Assembly (NCBI RefSeq): GCF_007858435.1
Contig: NZ_VIGW01000002.1
Coordinates: 186,001 to 250,000, forward strand
Source: Tsukamurella asaccharolytica
GTDB lineage: Bacteria > Actinomycetota > Actinomycetes > Mycobacteriales > Mycobacteriaceae
Length of the DNA: 64,000 nt
Direction of reading: 5' to 3'
Shown: piece after piece, positions 48,788-57,470 of the stretch
How positions within the stretch are numbered: the stretch's first letter is position 1
How the letters are laid out: every line of letters begins with the position of its first letter
Position numbers and translations under genes: made by a program
Notes under the pieces: model-generated
Told to the model about the DNA's origin: nothing
Seen by the model: the letters and a program-made list of their open reading frames with translations, nothing else
Database searches by the model: none

Positions 48788-50719
48788 ATGGCAGAAGCGA
48801 TGGCGCGGGACGACAACCGGGGACCACTGTCGCGACTTCGTGACCTGCGCGGACGCCTCGCGTCCTGGCCCGCCGCCCCGCTCCACGACCACCAGCCCGA
48901 GGCCGCCGGCTCACCCGGCGACGCGCCCGCCGACGCAGTGACGCCCTCGCACTCGGACTCCCTCGCGAAGCTCGTCGAGGACGCGGCGCCCGCCCCGTCG
49001 CCCAGCGAGGCCGAGACCACCGCCATCCCGGTCGACGGTGCCGTCCGCTCCGCCGCGCCCGCTGCCGCCGCAGCGGAAGCCTCCGCTGCAAGCGCCGGGA
49101 CGCCGTCCGAGGCGGAGACCCGGGTGCTGCCCGCCGCCGGACGCGCGCTCGTCGACGAGGACGCCTCCGACGAATCCGAGAGTGCGGACGAGACCGAGGC
49201 CGCCGAGACCGGGGATGACGGCGCGGTCGAAGACGCCGAGGCCGGCGCCGGAGGCGCTCCCGCCGGTTCGGCCGCGGCGTCGCCACTGCGGACCGTCGGG
49301 CCGGTGGTGACCACGGCGCCCGACGCGGCCGAGGCCGACAAGACCGAGGCGGAGGCGGAGGCCGAGACCACCGTGCTGCCCGTGGCGCAGCGGCCCAGCT
49401 CCGCCGAGACCACCGCTATCCCCGTACAGAGCCGCCCTGCCGACGAGACTCCCGAGGAGACCGCCGCGGAGAAGGCGAGCGCGGAGGATGCGTCGGAGTC
49501 CGACACCGACTCCGACGGCGCCGAGAGCGCCGACAGCACCGTTACCGCAGGCCCCGCCGACAGCGCGGCCGAGGACACCGAGGACGCCGCCGCAGACGAC
49601 GAGACCGAGACCGAGACCGACGAGGCCGGGCCTGCCGTCGCCACGACGGCCGCGGGTATCGCCGGAGCCACCGCCGTCGCCGCTCGGGCGGCAGCGCTCG
49701 CCGATGACGATAAGGCCGACGACCAGGACGCCTCGGCTGCCGAAGACTCGGCGGGCCCGACCGAGGACCACGTCGACGAGCCCGCTGCCGAGGACACGGC
49801 AGAGGACGCGACCACGGACGCGGCAGCGGACGAGAGCACGGACGAGGCGCCGGCCGAGAACGACACCGCCGACGAGGCGCCGGTCAACGATGACACCGCC
49901 GACGAGGCGTCGGACGAGACTGCCGCGGACGAGCCCAGCGCGGACACGGACGAGGCGGAGGATGCCGAGCCGGAGGCAGGAGACCCTGCAGACGCTGCGA
50001 CGACGGCGATCCCCGTCGCCGAGCGGCCCGACCAGGCGGTCATCGACACCGAACCGAACGAGCTGCCCGACGCGACACCCGCGACCGAGGCGATCCCCCT
50101 GTCGCCGCCGGTCGCGGCCCCGGGAGCGCCGGTAGCGCCGGCGGCGGGCCCGGCACCGTCGGCGGGGGCGCGGCCCGGCCCCGACCTCGCGAAGCCCGGG
50201 ACGCCGCAGGAGGGTACGGCGCGGCAGTCGCCGGAGTACTACGCGCCGTCCGGCGGGCAGGACGCGCCGGCGAAGGGCAAGCGGAAGCTGTGGATCGTGG
50301 CGGCCGTGGTGGCGGCGGTCGTGGTGATCGTGGCGGCGATCGCGCTGCTGGTGCCCAAGGCGGGCTCCGGCTCGTCGAGCGACCCGCGGCAGCAGGCGGC
50401 GAACGCCACGACCTCCTTCATCGACGCCGTGGGCCGCGGTGACCTCACCGCCCTGCGCGCGCAGACCTGCGGCAACGCCAAGGCGTACTACGACGGCCTC
50501 AACGACGGCCAGTGGCAGCGCGTCTACGGCAACGCCAAGGCCGACGGCCTGCTCCCCGAGCTCGACGGCCTGCAGGCGGTGGACGTGCGCGGCGAGAAGG
50601 CCGAGGTGCAGGTCGAGGTGCACTACGCCAACAACCCGGCCGCGAAGGTGCGCAACACCCTCACTCTGGAGAAGGACGCGGACACCTGGAAGGTGTGCAC
50701 GCGCGTCGGGGCGCGATGA
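48788..50719 (+). CDS. Large acidic membrane protein with repeated ETTAIPV motifs
   Basis: A 643-residue protein. Residues ~40-490 are disordered and strongly acidic (Glu/Asp/Ala/Thr). One membrane helix follows a KGKRK stop-transfer at about 500-523. The C-terminal outer domain (about 536-640) has two Cys and resembles the protein at 34062; the position matches Rv0361. The disordered part carries a motif six times: ETTAIPV (76), ETRVLPA (110), ETTVLPVAQRP (193), ETTAIPVQSRP (207), ATTAIPVAERP (404) and ATEAIPL (432). ETT-type sites are phosphorylated and FHA-bound in mycobacterial GarA, so a signalling scaffold is possible (inference). An in-frame GTG at 48761 is an alternative start. Confidence 0.8.
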   Translation: MAEAMARDDNRGPLSRLRDLRGRLASWPAAPLHDHQPEAAGSPGDAPADAVTPSHSDSLAKLVEDAAPAPSPSEAETTAIPVDGAVRSAAPAAAAAEASAASAGTPSEAETRVLPAAGRALVDEDASDESESADETEAAETGDDGAVEDAEAGAGGAPAGSAAASPLRTVGPVVTTAPDAAEADKTEAEAEAETTVLPVAQRPSSAETTAIPVQSRPADETPEETAAEKASAEDASESDTDSDGAESADSTVTAGPADSAAEDTEDAAADDETETETDEAGPAVATTAAGIAGATAVAARAAALADDDKADDQDASAAEDSAGPTEDHVDEPAAEDTAEDATTDAAADESTDEAPAENDTADEAPVNDDTADEASDETAADEPSADTDEAEDAEPEAGDPADAATTAIPVAERPDQAVIDTEPNELPDATPATEAIPLSPPVAAPGAPVAPAAGPAPSAGARPGPDLAKPGTPQEGTARQSPEYYAPSGGQDAPAKGKRKLWIVAAVVAAVVVIVAAIALLVPKAGSGSSSDPRQQAANATTSFIDAVGRGDLTALRAQTCGNAKAYYDGLNDGQWQRVYGNAKADGLLPELDGLQAVDVRGEKAEVQVEVHYANNPAAKVRNTLTLEKDADTWKVCTRVGAR

Positions 50720-51234
50720 CCAACCCCTCCGAGGATCCGACCCTCCGCAACCCGAAACCCGCACCGAGGCCCGGCGCGGCGGCGGCACCCGGGCCGCGGA
50801 CCCCACCGTCGGAGCCCAAGCTCGCCTACTCGGAAGTGCCGGACCGGCCCGCGCCCCGGACCGACGCGATCGCGCGCGGCGCCGGCCGCGTGACGCCGCC
50901 CCGGCGCACCGCGATCCCGCCGACGGCGGCCCCGCACCGCATGGCGCCGCGCCCGCACCCCACGCACGGCGGGCACCCGTCGCACCGGCCGCGCGCGCAG
51001 CAGCCGCCCCATGCTCCGCAGCAGCAGGCGGCCGGGACGCGGCCGCCGCGCGAACGGGCCCACGTCCGACCCGAGCCACCGGGGCAGGCCGCGCCGCCGA
51101 ACCCGGTGGCCCCTCAGGCGCAGGACTCGGCCCCGGAACGCGCACGGCCGCGGCTCACCGGCCCGGAGTGGGCGGCGGCCGCGGCCATGATCGTGCTCGT
51201 GCTGGCCGTCCTCCTGGGACTGGCGCTGGCCTGA
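50716..51234 (+). CDS. Pro-rich tail-anchored membrane protein
   Basis: A 172-residue protein overlapping the preceding gene by 4 nt (ATGA), so the two are coupled. Residues 1-145 are Pro/Ala/Arg-rich and basic, without obvious fold. A single hydrophobic helix (about 150-170) ends the protein, giving a cytosolic tail-anchored topology. Its basic character contrasts with the acidic partner next door, so the two could interact by charge (inference). No family recognised. Confidence 0.7.
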   Translation: MTNPSEDPTLRNPKPAPRPGAAAAPGPRTPPSEPKLAYSEVPDRPAPRTDAIARGAGRVTPPRRTAIPPTAAPHRMAPRPHPTHGGHPSHRPRAQQPPHAPQQQAAGTRPPRERAHVRPEPPGQAAPPNPVAPQAQDSAPERARPRLTGPEWAAAAAMIVLVLAVLLGLALA

Positions 51235-51235
51235 A

Positions 51236-52264
51236 CTACTTGGCGCTGATGGACTTGCCGGCGGAGTGCAGATCGTTGCACGCCTCCACGACCCGCTCGG
51301 CCATCGACGTCTCGGCCTTCTTCAGGTAGGAGCGGGGGTCGTAGACCTTCTTGTTGCCGACCTCCCCGTCGATCTTGAGGACACCGTCGTAGTTCGACAG
51401 CATGTGTCCCGCCACCGGGCGCGTGAACGCGTACTGGGTATCGGTATCGACGTTCATCTTCACCACGCCGTAGCTCAGCGAATCCTCGATCTCCGACTTC
51501 AGCGAGCCCGAGCCGCCGTGGAACACGAAATCGAACGGCTTGCTCCCCGCGGGCAGGCCCAGCTTCTCCGACGCCACGGCCTGACCGTCGCGCAGCACCT
51601 CCGGGCGCAGCTTCACATTTCCCGGCTTGTACACGCCGTGGACGTTGCCGAACGTGGCCGCCAACAGGTACCCCTCCGCGCCCAGCGCGTCGACGGTCTT
51701 CGCGAAATCCTCGTTCGAGGTGAACAGCTTGTCGTTGATCTCGTTCTCGACGCCGTCCTCCTCACCGCCAACCACACCGATCTCGATCTCCAGGATGATC
51801 TTCGCCGCCTTCGCCTTCGCCAGGAGGTCCTGCGCGATCTCGAGGTTCTCATCGAGCGGCACGGCCGAGCCGTCCCACATGTGCGACTGGAACAGCGGGT
51901 TCAGACCCTGATCGACCCGCTCCTGCGAGATCGCCAGCAGCGGCCGCACGTACGTGTCCAGCTTGTCCTTCGGGCAGTGATCGGTGTGCAGCGCGACGGT
52001 GACGTCGTACTTCGCCGCCACCACGTGCGCGAACTCCGCCAATGCCACCGCGCCGACGACCATGTCCTTGACGCCCAGGCCGGAGCCGAACTCGGCACCA
52101 CCGGTGGAGAACTGAATGATCCCGTCGCTCCCCGCATCCGCGAAGCCCTTGATCGCGGCATTGATCGTCTCGCTGGAGGTGCAGTTGATCGCCGGATAGG
52201 CGTAACCGCCTTCACGGGCGCGGTCCAACATCTCCCGGTAGGCCTCGGGGGTGGCGATGGGCAT
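51236..52264 (-). CDS. fba: Fructose-bisphosphate aldolase, class II
   Basis: A zinc aldolase of glycolysis and gluconeogenesis. It is 342 residues. AYPAINCTSSETINAAIKG, the zinc/catalytic VALHTDHCPKDKLD (His and Asp near residues 95-98), EIEIGVVGGEEDGVENE, ATFGNVHGVYKPGN and DFVFHGGSGS with further zinc His are all present. It is closely like mycobacterial Fba. CAGGAGGACAG is a strong ribosome binding site. It is divergent from the antiporter gene and its 3' end abuts the tail-anchored protein. Confidence 0.97.
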   Translation of the reverse strand: MPIATPEAYREMLDRAREGGYAYPAINCTSSETINAAIKGFADAGSDGIIQFSTGGAEFGSGLGVKDMVVGAVALAEFAHVVAAKYDVTVALHTDHCPKDKLDTYVRPLLAISQERVDQGLNPLFQSHMWDGSAVPLDENLEIAQDLLAKAKAAKIILEIEIGVVGGEEDGVENEINDKLFTSNEDFAKTVDALGAEGYLLAATFGNVHGVYKPGNVKLRPEVLRDGQAVASEKLGLPAGSKPFDFVFHGGSGSLKSEIEDSLSYGVVKMNVDTDTQYAFTRPVAGHMLSNYDGVLKIDGEVGNKKVYDPRSYLKKAETSMAERVVEACNDLHSAGKSISAK

Positions 52265-52311
52265 GTCTGTCCTCCTGAGCGGTTCGGTGTTTCAGTGAAA
52301 GACTATCGCCC

Positions 52312-54183
52312 ATGGAGCTCGCTGTAGGGCTGGTCGCCCTCGTCGCCACCGTTCTGGTGGTCAGTGCATTCTGTGACCGTCTCGGCCTCGCCGCCCCACT
52401 GGTCCTGACGGTGGTCGGCATCGGGGCGTCGTTCATCCCGGCGGTGCCCGAGGTACCGCTCAACCCCGACGTGGTGCTGTTGGGCCTGCTGCCGCCCCTG
52501 TTGTACGCCGCGGCGTCCAAGGCCTCGCTCGTCGACTTCCGCGAGAACATCCGGCCGATCGGGATGCTCTCGGTCGGGCTGGTGCTGTTCACGGCGGCGG
52601 CGGTGGGCGTCGTGACGTCGTACCTCCTCGACATCCCGTTCGCCGCGGGGCTCGCGCTCGGCGCCATCGTCGGGCCGCCGGATGCGGTCGCCGCCACCGC
52701 GGTGGGCCGGCGCATCGGCCTGCCCCGCCGGGTGACGACGCTGCTCGAGGGCGAGTCGCTGTTCAACGACGCCACGTCGATCGTGCTCCTGCGAACGGCG
52801 ATCGCGGCCGTCGCCGGCACCGTCGGATTCTGGGAGGTCCTAGGCTCGTTCGCGCTGAGCGCGCTCGGCGGCGTCGTGGTCGGCGTGCTCGCCGCCCTGC
52901 TCCTCCGGTTTCTGCTGCGCCGTCTCACCGACCCGGTGCTCACCACGGGCCTGACCCTGATCAGCCCGTGGGTCGCCTACCTCCCGGCGGAACACATTCA
53001 CGGCTCCGGTGTCGTCGCGACGGTCGTCACCGGCCTCATCGTCGCGTATCGGGCGCCCACCGACCAGACCGCGATCGGCCGGATGTCCGCGCGGATCAAC
53101 TGGAACACCGTGCAGTTCCTGCTGGAGAACGCCGTCTTCCTGCTCATCGGCCTGCAGATGCGGACCATCTTCGAGGGCGCGGACCGATCGCCGATCGGCT
53201 GGCCGCTCATCATCACCACCTGCGTCGCGGTGATGATCACGGTGATCCTCGCGCGGATGGTGTGGTGCGCGCCGTCGGCCCTCATCGCGATCAAGGTGGA
53301 CGACGCGAACGAGCGGCTCACCGCGGGCGAATCGACGGTGCTGTCCTGGGCCGGAATGCGCGGCGTGGTCACGCTGGCCGCGGCGTTCATCCTGCCGCTG
53401 GACTTCCCCGACCGGGAAGTCCTCGTCTTCGCGGCGATGGTCGTCGTGGCGGGCAGCCTCCTGATCCAGGGTTCGACGCTGCCCGCGCTCGCCAAACTGC
53501 TCAAGGTGCAGGGGCCGAACGCGCGCACCGACGCTCTGCAGCAGGCCGTGGTGATGCGTGCCGCCCTCACCGCAGGCCTGGCACGGCTGGACGAGATCGC
53601 GGCCAGCCCCGAGAACACCGTCCCCGCCGCCGTGCTCGACGGGGTGCGGGAGCACACGATCAACCGCGAGCGGGCGTTCTGGGAGCGGCTCGGACCGGAG
53701 TCCGCGAACACCCCGGCGGCACAGCTCCGCGCGATCCGGCTGCAGATGATCTCCGCCGAACGGGAGGAGGTGCTGCGCATGCGCGACGCCGGGCTGGGCG
53801 ATCACGAGGTGCTCGCGCAAGTGCTCGCGAACTTCGACGTGGAGGAGGCGATGCTGGAGATCTCGGCGATGCGCAGCGAGCGGATCGCCGTGGCCGAGTT
53901 GCTCACCCCGCCGTGGGCCCAGAACGAGTGTGACCATCTTCGCGTTTCGGACGACGCCGCCGACCCGGTGGCGCTCAGCGAGACCTGTCTCGAGTGCGCC
54001 GAATCCGGCCAGAACCCCGTGGCCCTGCGACTATGCCTGACCTGCGGACACGTCGGCTGTTGCGACTCCTCGGAGGGCAAGCACGCCACGGTCCACCACG
54101 AACACACCAACCATCCCGTGATCCGCAGTTTCGAGCCCGGTGAGTCGTGGCGCTGGTGCTACATCGACGAACTGTTGAAGTAA
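52312..54183 (+). CDS. Na+/H+ antiporter (CPA1) with C-terminal UBP-type zinc finger
   Basis: A 623-residue protein. Residues ~1-400 have about 12 helices of the NhaP/YjcE antiporter type; the ion-binding segment is AIVGPPDAVAATAVGRRIGLP followed by LLEGESLFNDATSIVLL (Asp residues typical of CPA1). A soluble helical region (about 400-535) follows. The last ~85 residues are a zinc finger of the ubiquitin-protease (UBP) class: ECDHLR, ETCLECAESG, LRLCLTCGHVGCCDSSEGKHATVHHEHTNHPVIRSFEPGESWRWCYID. Zinc ligands Cys/His are intact. Such fingers bind ubiquitin C-termini in eukaryotes; the bacterial role is unknown. Confidence 0.9.
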   Translation: MELAVGLVALVATVLVVSAFCDRLGLAAPLVLTVVGIGASFIPAVPEVPLNPDVVLLGLLPPLLYAAASKASLVDFRENIRPIGMLSVGLVLFTAAAVGVVTSYLLDIPFAAGLALGAIVGPPDAVAATAVGRRIGLPRRVTTLLEGESLFNDATSIVLLRTAIAAVAGTVGFWEVLGSFALSALGGVVVGVLAALLLRFLLRRLTDPVLTTGLTLISPWVAYLPAEHIHGSGVVATVVTGLIVAYRAPTDQTAIGRMSARINWNTVQFLLENAVFLLIGLQMRTIFEGADRSPIGWPLIITTCVAVMITVILARMVWCAPSALIAIKVDDANERLTAGESTVLSWAGMRGVVTLAAAFILPLDFPDREVLVFAAMVVVAGSLLIQGSTLPALAKLLKVQGPNARTDALQQAVVMRAALTAGLARLDEIAASPENTVPAAVLDGVREHTINRERAFWERLGPESANTPAAQLRAIRLQMISAEREEVLRMRDAGLGDHEVLAQVLANFDVEEAMLEISAMRSERIAVAELLTPPWAQNECDHLRVSDDAADPVALSETCLECAESGQNPVALRLCLTCGHVGCCDSSEGKHATVHHEHTNHPVIRSFEPGESWRWCYIDELLK

Positions 54184-54201
54184 TACCCGCGTCGGGGCCG
54201 G

Positions 54202-54207
54202 TATCCT
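54202..54207 (+). promoter_or_regulatory. -10 box of the first DedA gene (leaderless)
   Basis: TATCCT, 7 nt before the GTG start at 54215. Confidence 0.55.
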
Positions 54208-54214
54208 GGTCGGC

Positions 54215-54937
54215 GTGCCTCTCAACGACCTGACTCTGGCCGCCTCGACCACCATGCAGGCGTTCGCGATCTCCGACCTGACCGACCCCATCGCAGTGCT
54301 CAACGCGTTCGGAAGCATCGCCCTCATCGGCCTGCTCCTGGTGGTGTTCATCGAATCCGGCGTCCTTTTCCCCGTTCTCCCGGGGGACTCCCTGCTGTTC
54401 ATCGCAGGCCTGCTCGCCGCCGCCGGCGCGAGCAGCGCCGCCGCGGGCGAACTGCAGTACACGGGCAGCGCCATGTCACTGCCGGTGCTCCTGATCGCGA
54501 CGCCCATTGCCGCGATCCTCGGTTCGCAGGTCGGCTATTTCATCGGCCGGTTCGGAGGGGAGAGGTTCTTCAAGCCCGACGCGCGCTTCCTCAAGACCAA
54601 GTACCTCGACGAGTCGCACGAGTTCTTCGAGAAGTACGGCCCCGCCACCCTGATCCTGGCCCGCTTCGTGCCCTTCGTGCGCACCTTCGCGCCGATCGCC
54701 GCCGGCGCCGCGAACATGCAGTACGCCAAGTTCCTCATCTGGAACATGATCGGCGCCGTGATCTGGGCCGACGGCATCCTGCTGCTCGGAATGTGGCTGG
54801 GCCGTTTCACCTTCGTCCGCGAGAACATCGACATCATCTTCCTCGCCATCGTCGCGGTCTCGGTCCTGCCGATCGTGTGGGGCGTGCTCAAGAAGTACCT
54901 CGCGGGGCGTCGCGCCCCCGCCGATTCCGGCGCCTAG
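54215..54937 (+). CDS. DedA-family membrane protein (first of two)
   Basis: A 240-residue integral membrane protein of the DedA/SNARE-associated family, thought to flip or recycle lipid carriers. The family core is FIESGVLFPVLPGDSLLFIAGLLAA (about 46-70), GSQVGYFIGRFGGERFF and LILARFVPFVRTFAPIAAGAANM, with the conserved Glu, Asp and Arg residues. Position matches Rv0364. A second DedA gene begins 9 nt downstream. Confidence 0.92.
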   Translation: MPLNDLTLAASTTMQAFAISDLTDPIAVLNAFGSIALIGLLLVVFIESGVLFPVLPGDSLLFIAGLLAAAGASSAAAGELQYTGSAMSLPVLLIATPIAAILGSQVGYFIGRFGGERFFKPDARFLKTKYLDESHEFFEKYGPATLILARFVPFVRTFAPIAAGAANMQYAKFLIWNMIGAVIWADGILLLGMWLGRFTFVRENIDIIFLAIVAVSVLPIVWGVLKKYLAGRRAPADSGA

Positions 54938-54946
54938 GCCCCGTCC

Positions 54947-55582
54947 GTGCTCGAGTTCGTCCAGTCCGCCGGGCCGGTGATGATCTGGCTCGTCGTGGCC
55001 GGATTCGTGTTCTTGGAGTGCGCCTTCATCATCGGGCTCTTCCTCCCGGGGGATTCCCTGCTGCTCACCGCGGGCCTCGCGATGTCGACGACCGGCCACT
55101 CCACAGCCTCGGTGTGGGGGCTCGCGCTGGCCGCCTTCCTCGCGGCCATCGCGGGCAACCACGTGGGCTACGGCATCGGCGTCAAGATGGGCGATCACGT
55201 GCTCGCCAAGCAGGACGGCCGCTACCTCAACGCGCACAACCTGCACCGGGTGAAGCAGCTGATGGACAAGCACGGCTTCTTCTCCGTGCTCATCGCCCGC
55301 TGGATCCCCTGGGTCCGCACGCTCTGCCCGCTGGTCGCCGGCGCCGTCGGTATGGACAAGCGGAAGTTCACCCTCGCCTCGGTGCTGGGCTCGCTGATCT
55401 GGGCGCCGTTCCTGCTGCTCGTGGGCTACTACGCCTCGTCGGCGCTGCACGACCACAAGTGGATCCTCGACTGGGCGCTGCGCGGCATGATCGTCATGCT
55501 CGTCGTGGGCACCATCATCGGGATCATCGGCTACCGGCGCGAGATGCGGAAGCCGAACGTCACCGTCGACCTCGATGACTGA
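54947..55582 (+). CDS. DedA-family membrane protein (second of two)
   Basis: A 211-residue paralogue of the gene before it: FVFLECAFIIGLFLPGDSLLLTAGLAM, NHVGYGIGVKMGDHVL, and LIARWIPWVRTLCPLVAGAVGMDKRKF. The conserved Glu/Asp/Arg pattern is kept, but sequence identity to the first copy is moderate, so this is an old duplication. GTG start 54947, 9 nt after the previous stop. The two may form a hetero-oligomer or work on different lipids (inference). Confidence 0.9.
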   Translation: MLEFVQSAGPVMIWLVVAGFVFLECAFIIGLFLPGDSLLLTAGLAMSTTGHSTASVWGLALAAFLAAIAGNHVGYGIGVKMGDHVLAKQDGRYLNAHNLHRVKQLMDKHGFFSVLIARWIPWVRTLCPLVAGAVGMDKRKFTLASVLGSLIWAPFLLLVGYYASSALHDHKWILDWALRGMIVMLVVGTIIGIIGYRREMRKPNVTVDLDD

Positions 55583-55603
55583 CGGCCCGCCGACGGGACG
55601 GCC

Positions 55604-57256
55604 ATGACCGTCGTGCAGACCCGGGGCCTGTCCGTGGCCTACGCCGACCGCACGCTCTTCTCCGGACTCGACCTGGTGATCGCGCCGGGCGACGTGGTGG
55701 GGCTGGTGGGCGCCAACGGGGCCGGGAAGTCGACGCTGCTCACGCTTCTCGCCGGGGTGAGCGTGGACGGCGGGCCCGACGTCACCGGCACCGTCGACCT
55801 CTCCCCCGCCGACGCGAGTGTCGGCTACCTGGCGCAGGAGCACGAGCGCAGGCCCGGCGAGAGCGTCGCACAGTTCGTCGCGCGACGCACCGGCGTCGCG
55901 GCGGCGCAGGAGGCCATGGACGCGGCCGCCGTCGCCCTCGCCGACGACCCCGATTCCGATCCGTACTCGCCGGCCCTGGACCGGTGGCTCGCCCTCGGCG
56001 GCGCCGACCTGGAGCAGCGCCTCGACGCGATCCTCGCCGAGGTGGGGCTGGACGGCCCGGACGCGGAGATGACGGGACTCTCCGGCGGGCAGGCCGCCCG
56101 CGCGGGCCTGGCGGCCGTGCTCGCATCGCGGTACGACGTGCTGCTGCTCGACGAGCCCACCAATGACCTGGACCTCGCCGGGCTGGAGCTGTTGGAGCGG
56201 TTCGTCGTCAGCAATGCAGTGGCGGCGCCGATGGTTCTGGTCTCGCACGACCGGGAGTTCCTGGCCCGGACGGTGACCACCGTCGTGGAGCTGGATCTCG
56301 CACAGCAGCAGATCGGGGTGTACGGCGGCGGCTACGAGGCCTACCTGGTGGAGCGGGAGGTCGCACGGCGACACGCGCGCGAGGAGTACGAGGAGTACTC
56401 GGGCAGGCTCACCGACCTGCAGGACCGCGCGCAGATGCAGCGCAACTGGATGGAGCACGGGGTGCGCAACGCGCGCCGCAAGATGAAGAGCGGATCCGAC
56501 CCCGACAAGGCGGGCCGCAAGGCGCGGCTCGAGTCGACGGAGAAGCAGGCCTCGAAGGCGCGGCAGACCGAGCGCGCCATCGAGCGGCTGGAGGTCGTCG
56601 CCGAGCCACGCAAAGAGTGGGACTTGCGGATGGAGATCCTCGCGGCACCCCGCAGCGGGACGGTCGTGGTGACCGCATCCGGGGCCACTGTCGCCCGTCC
56701 CGGGCTCACCGTCGGGCCGGTGACGGTGAGCGTCGAGTACGGCGACCGGATCCTGCTCACCGGCCCGAACGGGGCCGGCAAGTCCACGCTGCTCGGACTT
56801 CTACTCGGCCGCCTGACGCCCTCCGCGGGGTCGGTCGTCCTCGGCGTGGGGGTCGAGGTGGGCGAGGTCGATCAGGCCCGCGAACGCTTCCTGTCCGACG
56901 GCTCTCTGCTGGACGCCTTCTGCGCGGAGGTGCCGGAGACGCCGCCCGCCGACGTGCGGACGCTGCTCGCGAAGTTCGGGCTGCGCGGGCACCACGTGCT
57001 GCGACCGGCGTCGTCGCTCTCCCCCGGCGAGCGCACCCGCGCCGCGCTGGCGCTACTGCAGGCCCGCGGCGTGAACCTGCTGGTCCTCGACGAGCCGACG
57101 AACCACCTCGACCTACCCGCGATCGAGCAGCTCGAGCAGGCCGTCGAGTCCTTCGACGGCACCGTCATCCTGGTCACGCACGACCGCCGGATGCTCGACA
57201 CCGTCCGCGCGACCCGTCGCTGGCGCATGGCCGACGGCGCCCTGACCGAGGACTGA
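55604..57256 (+). CDS. ABC-F family ATPase
   Basis: A 550-residue soluble protein with two ABC domains and no membrane part. First Walker A is GANGAGKS (about 36-43) with signature LSGGQ and Walker B LLLDEPTNDLDL. The second is GPNGAGKS (about 386) with LSPGE and LVLDEPTNHLDL. The charged linker (about 255-340; EEYEEYSGRLTDLQDRAQMQRNWMEHGVRNARRKMKSG) is the ribosome-P-site tip of ABC-F proteins. Members include housekeeping translation factors and antibiotic-resistance ribosome-protection proteins; which applies here cannot be told. It follows the DedA pair by 21 nt. Confidence 0.9.
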   Translation: MTVVQTRGLSVAYADRTLFSGLDLVIAPGDVVGLVGANGAGKSTLLTLLAGVSVDGGPDVTGTVDLSPADASVGYLAQEHERRPGESVAQFVARRTGVAAAQEAMDAAAVALADDPDSDPYSPALDRWLALGGADLEQRLDAILAEVGLDGPDAEMTGLSGGQAARAGLAAVLASRYDVLLLDEPTNDLDLAGLELLERFVVSNAVAAPMVLVSHDREFLARTVTTVVELDLAQQQIGVYGGGYEAYLVEREVARRHAREEYEEYSGRLTDLQDRAQMQRNWMEHGVRNARRKMKSGSDPDKAGRKARLESTEKQASKARQTERAIERLEVVAEPRKEWDLRMEILAAPRSGTVVVTASGATVARPGLTVGPVTVSVEYGDRILLTGPNGAGKSTLLGLLLGRLTPSAGSVVLGVGVEVGEVDQARERFLSDGSLLDAFCAEVPETPPADVRTLLAKFGLRGHHVLRPASSLSPGERTRAALALLQARGVNLLVLDEPTNHLDLPAIEQLEQAVESFDGTVILVTHDRRMLDTVRATRRWRMADGALTED

Positions 57257-57316
57257 ATCCGGCCCGGGCCCCCGCCGCGGTGGCCGCCGCTGCGGCGCCG
57301 TCCTCCGATCAGCGCG

Positions 57317-57371
57317 CTCTCGGATTCCGTCCTCTCCGGACACGGTGTCCGTACCGGACGGAATCCGAGAG
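57317..57371. terminator. Large perfect inverted repeat after the ABC-F gene
   Basis: CTCTCGGATTCCGTCC and GGACGGAATCCGAGAG pair perfectly over 16 bp. The 23-nt loop itself contains a second palindrome, CGGACAC-G-GTGTCCG. It lies 60 bp past the ABC-F stop and 100 bp before the next gene. A terminator is the simplest reading, but there is no T-run and the nested symmetry also fits an operator or structured RNA. Confidence 0.55.
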
Positions 57372-57429
57372 TCCCGCACCTGAGAACCACCCTCCACCGC
57401 CACTGGCTGTGACCTCTTGCACATCTGTA

Positions 57430-57441
57430 TAAGTCGACTTA
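57430..57441. promoter_or_regulatory. Perfect 12-bp palindrome before the MpaB-like gene
   Basis: TAAGTCGACTTA, flanked by CTGTA and CAG that nearly extend the symmetry, 29 bp before the ATG. It is AT-rich for the region and has the look of a TetR-family operator; no such regulator lies adjacent. Confidence 0.5.
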
Positions 57442-57470
57442 CAGTGAGGTCGGCCCACCGAGGAGACGGC

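Noticed and set aside
57417-57470. An upstream start for the MpaB-like gene
   Set aside because: It would place coding sequence over the TAAGTCGACTTA palindrome and past a good ribosome binding site; ATG 57471 is better.
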